DNA from: an uncultured Acetatifactor sp.
Lineage (GTDB): Bacteria > Bacillota > Clostridia > Lachnospirales > Lachnospiraceae
NCBI GenBank assembly: GCA_944384205.1
Contig: CALWSL010000001.1
Location: 413,026 to 477,025, forward strand
Direction of reading: 5' to 3'
Length of the DNA: 64,000 bases
Of this stretch, positions 17,575 to 24,728 are shown one piece after another. Position numbers and translations under genes: made by a program. How positions within the stretch are numbered: position 1 is the first letter of the stretch; each line of letters starts with the position of its first letter. The notes beneath the pieces were generated by a model. It searched no databases. It saw nothing but the letters and a program-made list of their open reading frames with translations, and was not told where the DNA came from.

Positions 17575-18321
17575 TTACTCTCCTGCTTTCTTCTTTATTT
17601 CTAATGAACCATCTAACAAACGGCTCATCGCATTTCCACAAAGGATTGCATCCACATAGGAACTCTCATACTTCTTATATAAATGTGCTGCACATTTTAG
17701 CATCGCCGGTTTCCGCCCTGATGTGTTATGGGCATCTGTACCGATAAAATCTACAAGCTCCGCTTTTAAAAGCTTATGTATAAAATTTTTTGTCTTCCAT
17801 CCTGCATCTCCGGTCACGCTTCCTGCATTTACCTGAATCCCGCAGCCCATTGCTTTTAGCTCTTCCACGCAGATTTTATCCTTGTACAAACACTCATAAC
17901 GCTCCACATGTGCCAGTATGGGAATATATCCCATACCCAGAATATCTTCCATGGCATTTCTTATGTAGGTATAGCCTTCAAAGGGCGAAAACTCTATTAA
18001 CACAGATTCCGTACCATTCAAAGTTTTGAGCGCACCTGCGTGAAATTTTTCCTCCAGCTCACTGTGGTAGTAGATTTCATTTCCCGCATACAATGTAATG
18101 GGAATGTCCATTTTTTTTATTTCCCGCCGCACCTTATCCACTGTCCGGTTCATTCGCTCTGCATCCGCCGGAAAGCGCCCTGCCTTATAATGCGGGGTCG
18201 CTATGATATGCGTAATCCCTTCCTGCCATGCTATCTGAAGCATTTTCAGCGTTTCGCCCATCTCCTGCGCACCATCATCCATATTTGGCAAAATGTGCGA
18301 ATGAATATCAACATAACCCAT
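17575..18321 (-). CDS. cpsB: CpsB/CapC-type protein-tyrosine phosphatase (PHP domain)
   Basis: A 248-residue manganese-dependent PHP-domain phosphatase that removes phosphate from CpsD. Metal-binding motifs are VDIHSHILPNMDDGA at the N-terminus, IIATPHYKAGRF, YAGNEIYY, ILAHVERYE and IGTDAHN near the C-terminus. First gene of the operon, about 75 bases downstream of the predicted transcription start. The three genes cpsB-cpsC-cpsD are in the standard order. Confidence 0.93.
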   Translation of the reverse strand: MGYVDIHSHILPNMDDGAQEMGETLKMLQIAWQEGITHIIATPHYKAGRFPADAERMNRTVDKVRREIKKMDIPITLYAGNEIYYHSELEEKFHAGALKTLNGTESVLIEFSPFEGYTYIRNAMEDILGMGYIPILAHVERYECLYKDKICVEELKAMGCGIQVNAGSVTGDAGWKTKNFIHKLLKAELVDFIGTDAHNTSGRKPAMLKCAAHLYKKYESSYVDAILCGNAMSRLLDGSLEIKKKAGE

Positions 18322-18353
18322 TTCTGAAAATTCCTTTTGTGCAAAACTTTCTT

Positions 18354-18375
18354 ATGTCAAACCATTTCTTGACAT
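18354..18375. repeat. Inverted repeat in cps operon leader
   Basis: ATGTCAA at 18354-18360 and TTGACAT at 18369-18375 are a perfect 7-bp inverted repeat with an 8-base loop, located in the 5' leader of the cps operon. The half-site resembles the AGTCA half-sites of the promoter operator, so it could be a second binding site or a small RNA hairpin. Confidence 0.5.
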
Positions 18376-18404
18376 AATTCCCATTAAATTTACATGTCTA
18401 ACTT

Positions 18405-18433
18405 ATTACAGTCACTTTAGTGACTATAGTCAA
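18405..18433 (-). promoter_or_regulatory. Promoter of polysaccharide operon
   Basis: On the minus strand a -35 box TTGACT (18428-18433), a 17-base spacer and a -10 box TGTAAT (18405-18410) give a good sigma-A promoter. Transcription would start near 18398 and run through the whole polysaccharide cluster. Confidence 0.7.
18410..18432. promoter_or_regulatory. Nested palindromic operator over cps promoter
   Basis: AGTCAC (18410-18415) and GTGACT (18420-18425) form a 6-4-6 inverted repeat, and TGACTATAGTCA (18421-18432) is a perfect 12-bp palindrome overlapping it. Together they give three alternating TGACT half-sites that fill the spacer and touch both promoter boxes. This is a convincing repressor operator; the adjacent divergent XRE gene is the natural candidate for the binding protein. 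Confidence 0.65.
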
Positions 18434-18494
18434 GTATATGATTATAAAATAAACTAATAATAAGTATACCTGTTAAAAAAGGGGGTTCCACATT

Positions 18495-18713
18495 TTGATT
18501 GATTATTCTCCCTTTTGGGAAACATTAAAACAATCAGAAGAAACAACTTATACATTGATTACAAAGCACCATATATCCAGTGCAACAATAGATAAATTAA
18601 GAAAAAATAAACCTATGACTACCACGACGTTAAATGATTTATGCCGAATACTTCATTGTGAATTGCCGGATTTGGCAAAATATGTTCCATCCGAAAACGA
18701 CCAGGCATTATAA
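18495..18713 (+). CDS. Small XRE-family helix-turn-helix regulator
   Basis: A 72-residue Cro/CI-type DNA-binding protein: YSPFWETLKQ, then TTYTLITKHHISSATIDKLR (the HTH) and TTTLNDLCRILHCELPDL, the usual full-length form of the single-domain family. The start is TTG at 18495, nine bases after AGGGGG; no ATG is available. It is divergent from the cps operon and next to the nested palindromes, so it probably controls that operon and itself. No effector domain is present. Confidence 0.85.
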   Translation: MIDYSPFWETLKQSEETTYTLITKHHISSATIDKLRKNKPMTTTTLNDLCRILHCELPDLAKYVPSENDQAL

Positions 18714-18750
18714 AAGGTCATCTTATCACTCAGGATAAGATGACCTTTTA
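18712..18750. terminator. Bidirectional intrinsic terminator
   Basis: A perfect 16-bp stem (arms 18712-18727 and 18734-18749, core AGGTCATCTTATC) with a 6-base loop, flanked by A-run and T-run. It ends both the XRE gene (plus) and metA (minus). Confidence 0.9.
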
Positions 18751-18755
18751 TCATG

Positions 18756-19661
18756 TTATAATTCATACGGCGTCGCCTGATAAACATAATAATTGAGCCA
18801 GTTACTATACAAATTATTGCTGTGCGACCTCCACTGCAGCAGCGGTCTCTCTTCCGGATTATCCTCCGGGAAATAATTGTACGGCACCTGAATAGGCAAG
18901 CCCTTATTCAAATCTCTGACATATTCGTTTCGCAGTGTATATCTGTCATATTCGGGATGCCCGTTTACAAATATTTTTTTGCCATCCTCTGCGATTGCCA
19001 GAAAAACTCCTGCCACAGGAGATTCCGCAAGAACGGTTAAATCCTTACAAGCGTGAATTTCTGACGCAGGCGTCTCGGTATGCCTGCTGTGAGGGGCAAG
19101 AAAAATATCGTCAAAGCCTCTCACCAGCGGAATCTTGCGATTGGCAACCTTATGTTCATAAATCCCAAACAGCTTATGGGAAAGATGCGCTTTATTAATC
19201 CCGTAAAAATGATAAAACGCCGCCTGCGCCGCCCAACAAATATACAGCGTGGAGGTTACATGGGTCTGTGCCCAGTCCATAATCTCACAGGTTTCCTCCC
19301 AGTAATCCACTTCCTCAAAAGAAATATCCTCAACGGGCGCTCCCGTAATAATCATTCCGTCAAAGTTACGGTCACGGACATCATCCAGGGTAATATAAAA
19401 TTTGTTCAAATGACTTGCTGAAGTATTTACCGACACATGGCTTTTTACCGTCATAAAAGTCACGTCAATCTGCAGCGGTGTGTTGGACAACGCACGCAAA
19501 AGCTGCAGCTCCGTGTCCTGCTTAATCGGCATATTATTTAAAATCAACACCTGCAAAGGACGAATATCCTGATGCAGCGCACGGTTCTCGTCCATCACAA
19601 ATATATTTTCATTTTCCAAAATTTCCTTTGCAGGTAAATCGCTCTGTGTTTTAATCGGCAT
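18756..19661 (-). CDS. metA: Homoserine O-acetyltransferase
   Basis: MetA family enzyme of methionine synthesis (homoserine plus acyl-CoA). The catalytic Cys142 lies in YICWAAQAAFYHFYG, His235 and Glu237 in VNGHPEYDRY, all at the textbook positions. Residue 111 (TGAPVE) is Glu, the determinant that selects acetyl-CoA over succinyl-CoA in characterised MetA proteins (Gly gives succinyl). The 301-residue length is standard. Only 54 bases separate it from ligA, and no S-box or T-box leader is visible. Confidence 0.95.
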   Translation of the reverse strand: MPIKTQSDLPAKEILENENIFVMDENRALHQDIRPLQVLILNNMPIKQDTELQLLRALSNTPLQIDVTFMTVKSHVSVNTSASHLNKFYITLDDVRDRNFDGMIITGAPVEDISFEEVDYWEETCEIMDWAQTHVTSTLYICWAAQAAFYHFYGINKAHLSHKLFGIYEHKVANRKIPLVRGFDDIFLAPHSRHTETPASEIHACKDLTVLAESPVAGVFLAIAEDGKKIFVNGHPEYDRYTLRNEYVRDLNKGLPIQVPYNYFPEDNPEERPLLQWRSHSNNLYSNWLNYYVYQATPYEL

Positions 19662-19715
19662 TTTATTATCCTCGTACTTTCCTTTTTATCGTTCTATCCT
19701 ATTTTAAATTCCTTC

Positions 19716-21683
19716 TTATACTTCAATCCCATACTGCGCTAAAAACTCGTCCTCTGTGAGAATCGGCACTCCCAGCTCCTTCGCCTTTTTATTTTTCGTG
19801 GAATTAGAAGTACTGTCATTGTTAATCAGACAGGTCGTTTTGCCGGTAACGCTTCCCGTCACCTTTCCGCCCTTTAACTCAATCAGCTCCTTCAAATCAT
19901 TCCGGTTATCAAAATGCAGCAGACTTCCGGTAACTACAAAAGTAAGTCCTGCAAGCGTCTGGCTTTCTGCTGATACCTGTGGAACCTCTATCTGTAATTC
20001 CTTCATCAGACGGTCAAGCTTCTGCAGATTATCCTCATCCTGCATATAGGCGGCATATGCGGCTGCAATGACCTCTCCCACGCCGTCCACGGCACTTAAG
20101 GTCTCCACATCCGCGTTTCGCATTCGCTCCATATCGTAATCAAAGTATTTACACAGCATCTTTGCATTTGCCACACCGATATTGGCAATTCCCAGCGCAT
20201 AAATGACTCTCGGCAGCGTGGTATTTCTCGCCTGCTCAATGCCGGCAATCAGATTCTGATAGGACTTTTCGCCAAAGCCCTCCATCTGCGTAATTTCATC
20301 CTTGTAGCGGTCAAGGTGGAACAAATCCGCATATTCATGGATAAATCCACGGTCAATAAATTTTTCCAGGGTTGCCTCGGACAAACCGTCGATATTCATG
20401 GCGTCCCTGCTTACAAACAGGGTAAACGACTTAATCCGCTTTGCCGCGCATTTTTCATTGGTACAATATAAAGACTGTACCTCGTTCATCTGCTTAATCC
20501 GGGTGGGTTGTCCGCAGACAGGACATACCTTCGGAATCTCCAGATTATCGCTTTTCGTCAGATTTTCCGCAATCTGGGGAATAATCATATTCGCCTTATA
20601 TACGGTAATGCGGTCTCCTATCCCTAAATGCAATCCCCGTAAAATACTGATGTTGTGCACGGAAGCACGGCTTACCGTAGTTCCCTCCAGCTCCACGGGT
20701 TCAAAGATTGCCACTGGATTAATCAGTCCGGTACGGCTGGCGCTCCACTCTATCTCCTTCAGCGTAGTTTCCTTCAATTCATCCGCCCATTTAAAGGCAA
20801 TGGAATGTCTGGGGAATTTGGCGGTACGCCCCAAAGACTGACCATAAGCAATATCTTCATAGGTCAGCACAAGTCCGTCTGACGGAATGTCATAGGTTTC
20901 AATCCTCTGCGCAAAATCCTCTATCGCCGATAAAATGGTATCCTCCGTTACTGTCTGATGCTCTACCACTTCAAAGCCCTGCTCCTCCAGAAAGCGGAAC
21001 TGTTCTTCCCTGGAATTGTGAAAATCCACTCCCTCTGCCTGCACCAGCGTAAACGCATAGAACTTCACATTTCTCTTTGCTGTAATTTCATTATTTAATT
21101 GTCTTACGGAACCGCTGCAAAGATTCCGGGGATTCTTATATTTTGCCTCTGCATCCTCAATCTCTGCATTAATTTTCTCAAAATCGGAATAACTGATAAC
21201 AGCTTCTCCCCGCAAAACCAATTCTCCCTGATAGGCTATCGCTACCGGCAGATTCTTAAAAGTCCGGGCGTTGTTCGTAATTACCTCACCGATTTCGCCG
21301 TTGCCTCTTGTGACCGCTTTTGCAAGTTTTCCTTCACTATATGTCAGTACTATAGTCAAACCGTCTAATTTCCAGCTGAGAATTGCAGGATTTCCCTGCA
21401 GCCAGTCCCGCAATTCCTCAGGATTTTTTGTTTTGTCCAAAGACAGCATAGGACTCTCGTGACGCTCCTTTGGAAGCTCATCCACAGCTTCATACCCGAC
21501 AGTGACCGTGGGACTGTTGGCAAGCACCACCCCCGTCTCCTGCTCCAACGCTGCAAGCTCATCATATAATTTATCATATTCAAAATTGCTCATGAGTTCT
21601 TTATCCTGCGCATAATATGCCTTTGATGCTTCGTTCAGGGTATCTACAAGATATTTGATACGTTCTACTTTTGATGACTGCAT
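19716..21683 (-). CDS. ligA: NAD-dependent DNA ligase
   Basis: A 655-residue LigA with all domains: Ia region at the N-terminus, adenylation domain with catalytic Lys105 in SWKLDGLTIVL, OB fold, a four-cysteine zinc finger (CPVCG and YCTNEKCAAK), helix-hairpin-helix repeats and a C-terminal BRCT (LAGLTFVVTGSLLHFDNRND). The nucleotide-binding segment reads TRGNGEIGEVITNN instead of the common TRGDGxxGEDVT, a divergent subtype. The start overlaps the rluF-like stop by 19 bases. Seals nicks in replication and repair. Confidence 0.94.
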   Translation of the reverse strand: MQSSKVERIKYLVDTLNEASKAYYAQDKELMSNFEYDKLYDELAALEQETGVVLANSPTVTVGYEAVDELPKERHESPMLSLDKTKNPEELRDWLQGNPAILSWKLDGLTIVLTYSEGKLAKAVTRGNGEIGEVITNNARTFKNLPVAIAYQGELVLRGEAVISYSDFEKINAEIEDAEAKYKNPRNLCSGSVRQLNNEITAKRNVKFYAFTLVQAEGVDFHNSREEQFRFLEEQGFEVVEHQTVTEDTILSAIEDFAQRIETYDIPSDGLVLTYEDIAYGQSLGRTAKFPRHSIAFKWADELKETTLKEIEWSASRTGLINPVAIFEPVELEGTTVSRASVHNISILRGLHLGIGDRITVYKANMIIPQIAENLTKSDNLEIPKVCPVCGQPTRIKQMNEVQSLYCTNEKCAAKRIKSFTLFVSRDAMNIDGLSEATLEKFIDRGFIHEYADLFHLDRYKDEITQMEGFGEKSYQNLIAGIEQARNTTLPRVIYALGIANIGVANAKMLCKYFDYDMERMRNADVETLSAVDGVGEVIAAAYAAYMQDEDNLQKLDRLMKELQIEVPQVSAESQTLAGLTFVVTGSLLHFDNRNDLKELIELKGGKVTGSVTGKTTCLINNDSTSNSTKNKKAKELGVPILTEDEFLAQYGIEV

Positions 21684-22429
21684 ATTGTATTCCTGCCTTT
21701 TTCTATATTATCACAATTTGAGATTCCTGCCGCGCCATAAAGCGCTTCCAGTTCTTCGCCTGTCACCTCACGCCAGGCTCCGTATTTCAAATCTCCCAGC
21801 TTGATATTCATAATCCGTACGCGTTTCAGGCTCTTCACCTGATAGCCGAGCGCTTTGCACATTCGCCGTATCTGTCTGTTGACTCCTTGGGTCAAAATAA
21901 TCCGAAACGTAAATTTTCCTATCTGGGAAATGCTGCATTTTCTCGTTTTAACATCCAAGTCCTTTAGATAAACTCCTTCGCTCATTCTTGTTAAAAAATC
22001 AGATGTTATTTCTTTATCCACCTTTACAACATACTCTTTTTCATGGCGGTTAGCGCCCCGCATCACCGCATCTATCAAATCTCCGTCGTTGGTAAGGAGA
22101 ATCAGTCCTTCCGAATCCTTATCCAGCCGTCCCGCATAGGTGACGCGTACAGGATAATCAATTACATCCGTTATCTTTCTCTCCGCATGAACATCCCTCT
22201 CCGTACAGGTGACTCCAATCGGCTTATAGTATGCCAAAACCACATTTTTCTTTCGTCCTGCCACTATATTACCGTTTACCGTAATTTCATCCGCTCCACT
22301 CACGGTCTGCCCTATAGTCGCAGGCATGCCGTTAATCCATACTTTTCTCTGTTCAATCAGTTTATCCGCTTCCCTTCGGGAGCACACGCCGCACTGGGCA
22401 AGATATTTATTCAAACGAACCTGTTCCAT
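21665..22429 (-). CDS. rluF: RsuA/RluF-family rRNA pseudouridine synthase
   Basis: A 254-residue protein with an N-terminal S4 RNA-binding domain (VRLNKYLAQCGVCSRREADK) and a pseudouridine synthase domain with the catalytic aspartate in AGRLDKDSEGLILLTNDG, then LTQGVNRQIRRMCKALGY. RluF acts on 23S U2604; the exact site for this homologue is inferred. It overlaps the ligA start and lies 24 bases after the RNase H gene, so the three form one transcription unit. Confidence 0.88.
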   Translation of the reverse strand: MEQVRLNKYLAQCGVCSRREADKLIEQRKVWINGMPATIGQTVSGADEITVNGNIVAGRKKNVVLAYYKPIGVTCTERDVHAERKITDVIDYPVRVTYAGRLDKDSEGLILLTNDGDLIDAVMRGANRHEKEYVVKVDKEITSDFLTRMSEGVYLKDLDVKTRKCSISQIGKFTFRIILTQGVNRQIRRMCKALGYQVKSLKRVRIMNIKLGDLKYGAWREVTGEELEALYGAAGISNCDNIEKGRNTICSHQK

Positions 22430-22453
22430 ATTTTATCGACTTTCTCCCTGTTT

Positions 22454-23158
22454 TCACACTTCCTCATAAACTGTCATTTCTTCGATTTTTCTTACCGCAG
22501 GAATGCCCTTTCCCTCCGTCAAGCCCATTTTCGCCATTTGGTCTGCCAGCTCGTTATATTTTACATTGGTATGCGCTGTCACCTTGGTAAAGGTAATGGC
22601 AATGCTTTTGCTCCATCCCCGCATTGCTGCCGCATATTTCTGTGTCAGCTCCGTCTTGCTGCGCCACTCTCCAGTGACCCACTTTTCAATTCCCTGATAG
22701 TCATAGCGGATTTCGATTGCCCGAAAGCCGTTAAATATAGCAAATTTAACGGCATACATAGCCCCCAGCATCTCTCCCGTCACATTTCTATGCTGCAAGG
22801 ACTGGGGATTATCGCCGTTTCCATATTCCGTATAAATATGCCCGTCCGGCAGAATAAAGACACAGCCAAAAGCATATTTTTTGATGGAATCATCATAGCT
22901 TCCATCCACATAAGCGAGCAGGGTATTCTCAGCAGGGAAATCCATTTCGGCACGGGCAGTCTCTGCCTGCTTTGCATTCGTTTCTACAACCGGTTCTGTA
23001 CCGACCTCTCCTATATAGTCCTTCGCCTCAGCCAACGTCGCAAACCCCTTGTATTCCGCTCCGGGAAATCCCTCCACAGATGACTTACAATCCGCCCAGG
23101 AAGAAAACACACCCGTTATTTTACCTTTTCGCACCGCATAAAACTTTTTTGCTGCCAT
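22454..23158 (-). CDS. rnhA: Ribonuclease H with N-terminal viroplasmin-like domain
   Basis: A 234-residue RNase HI type enzyme that cuts RNA in RNA-DNA hybrids. The N-terminal hybrid-binding domain has FYAVRKGKITGVFSSWADC and EYKGFATLAEAKDYIG. The catalytic set is visible: Asp in AYVDGSY, Glu in NVTGEMLGAMYA, Asp in IRYDYQGIEKW and Asp in NELADQMAK. All four acidic residues are present. Confidence 0.92.
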   Translation of the reverse strand: MAAKKFYAVRKGKITGVFSSWADCKSSVEGFPGAEYKGFATLAEAKDYIGEVGTEPVVETNAKQAETARAEMDFPAENTLLAYVDGSYDDSIKKYAFGCVFILPDGHIYTEYGNGDNPQSLQHRNVTGEMLGAMYAVKFAIFNGFRAIEIRYDYQGIEKWVTGEWRSKTELTQKYAAAMRGWSKSIAITFTKVTAHTNVKYNELADQMAKMGLTEGKGIPAVRKIEEMTVYEEV

Positions 23159-23326
23159 TCCTTCTCCTGTCTGTCGGTTACTGCCCTTTTTTTCTTTTTA
23201 AAATACTTCAAATGCAAGCTTCGCTTACAGCTTTTTGGCACAAATTCTCAACAGATATGATTATATCAATTTTCTCACCGTTTTACCATACCTTCCTGTA
23301 AGAAGTTTGCTGATTTTAGGACACAA

Positions 23327-24096
23327 TTAACAGATACTTTCACACATCTCTAAAAAATAAGCATGTACGGAGGTATTCTCCGTCACCTCCGAATGAAAGG
23401 AGACTCCAAGCTGGTTCTGATAACGGACAGCAACAATATTTCCGTCAACCTCTGCCAATACCTCAACGCCTTCCCCCACGCTTTCAATATAGGGTGCACG
23501 GATAAAAGTCATTGGGATGTTTCCGATAGGGCGCATTTGTGCCTCTACAGAAAAGCTTCCCAACTGTCTGCCGTAAGCATTTCTTTTTACCGTGACAGGC
23601 AGCGTGCCAAAATATCTTTTTTCATCATTCGACAGATTTTCCGCAAGCAGAATCAAGCCCGCACAGGTTCCAAAAACAGGAAGCTTACCGTTTTCATGCA
23701 CATATTTTACCAGTTCATAAGATACCTGCAATTCCTTTGCCGTGTTGAACAGCTCATCCTCTCTCATGGAAGTGATTCTTGCAATTTCCTGATTCCTTCT
23801 CAACGCTTCGCCCAATCCTTGGCTCCGCATACAAAGGGAACTTTAAATTTTGTCTTGTCAATATGGAACACATCATCTGCCGGGGAAAGTACTTCGCTTT
23901 CATCAATATAATCAATTTCGATTGCTTCCAGAATCTGCGCTTCCGCAAAATGACCGATTCTGCACTTTGCCATAACCGGAATAGAAACCGCTTCCTCCGC
24001 GATTCTCGCCTGTTCGGGAGTCGTAACATCCATGATTACGCCTCCTTTTAACATCTGTGCCAATTCTTTGTTTAATTCATATCTGCTTGCTGCCAT
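23327..24096 (-). pseudogene. pdxS/pdxT: Decayed pdxS-pdxT (PLP synthase) remnant
   Basis: The 5' part (ATG 24096) reads [19 protein letters not shown], the PdxS start, but IAEEA is joined directly to [14 protein letters not shown], losing about 33 residues. Near 23810-23822 one base is missing (VCGAKD then WAKR stop), and the continuing frame goes GLGEALRR straight to NQEIARITSMREDELF, losing about 27 residues including the RTKGEPGTG phosphate-loop region. At about 23675 the PdxS sequence VHENGKLPV is fused to PdxT (FGTCAGLILLAENL), deleting the PdxS end and the PdxT start. The PdxT remainder keeps Cys (GTCAG) and His/Glu (SFHSEVTE). Three deletions and a frameshift make pyridoxal phosphate synthesis by this locus impossible. 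Confidence 0.9.
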
Positions 24097-24098
24097 GA

Positions 24099-24656
24099 TT
24101 GCTACTCCTTATACTCTCTGATTCTTCTGTTCATTTTGCCATTTACAACAAAATTTATATCAAGCAGGTTCTGACCCCCGGCGAGAAGCTTCCCTCCAAG
24201 CGCACTTTTGCAAAAAATCTGGGTATAGCATCATCACCATTGAAAATGCCTATGCCCAGCTACAGGCGGAAGGGTATATCTACTCCATCCCCAAGAAAAG
24301 CTATTTTGTATCAGACATCAAAACGGTACATTCTGAAAAAAATGCCGTCCTTTCCTCCGAAAATGTGCAGCTTTCCTCCGGTGCAGGCACCTGGTAAACA
24401 AATTTTACATGGAGCTGTCCTTCTACTCCTGCACGGTTTCCAATTTTGAGCAGTATACTCTGGCAAAATTTATCGAGGACGGATATTTTTGAAAAACATA
24501 TCAATCGTATGCGAAGCTACTACCATTCTAAAAGGGGTCTTTTGCTGAATGCCCTGCGCACCAGTAAACTGGCTCCCTATGTAAAAATCATGGAGGAGGA
24601 CGCCGGACTGCATTTTATTATTCAGCTAAAAACCGGAGTCCTTTACAATATTGTCG
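24099..24656 (+). pseudogene. pdxR: Decayed MocR/PdxR-type regulator (divergent from pdxS)
   Basis: Plus-strand remnants of a GntR-HTH plus aminotransferase-fold regulator. VLTPGEKLPSKRTFAKNLGI is the winged helix; after a one-base loss near 24221-24230 the next frame continues SIITIENAYAQLQAEGYIYS then IPKKSYFVSDI. Most of the aminotransferase domain, including the PLP lysine, is gone, and the C-terminal end resumes with FEQYTLAKFIEDGYF. A further frameshift in the T-run at about 24485 separates this from EKHINRMRSYYHSKRGLLL and IMEEDAGLHFIIQLKT. The divergent position next to pdxST is the standard one for PdxR. Confidence 0.85.
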
Positions 24657-24657
24657 C

Positions 24658-24689
24658 AAAAAAGACCCGAAATGCTTCCGGGTCTTTTT
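24658..24689. terminator. Intrinsic terminator after PEP-binding gene
   Basis: AAAAAGACCCG and CGGGTCTTTTT form a strong stem with a 9-base loop and T-runs in both directions. It ends the minus-strand gene at 24729 and would also have ended the pdxR remnant. Confidence 0.85.
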
Positions 24690-24728
24690 CACAATTGCTT
24701 CCGATTTTGCCATATTGTTCTTACTTTT

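Noticed and set aside
19662-19715. S-box or T-box upstream of metA
   Set aside because: Only 54 bases separate metA from ligA, too short for either element.
22043-23083. Long plus-strand open frame of 346 codons opposite the pseudouridine synthase and RNase H genes
   Set aside because: It is antisense to two genes with full catalytic motifs, has no ribosome site and reads as low-complexity residues.
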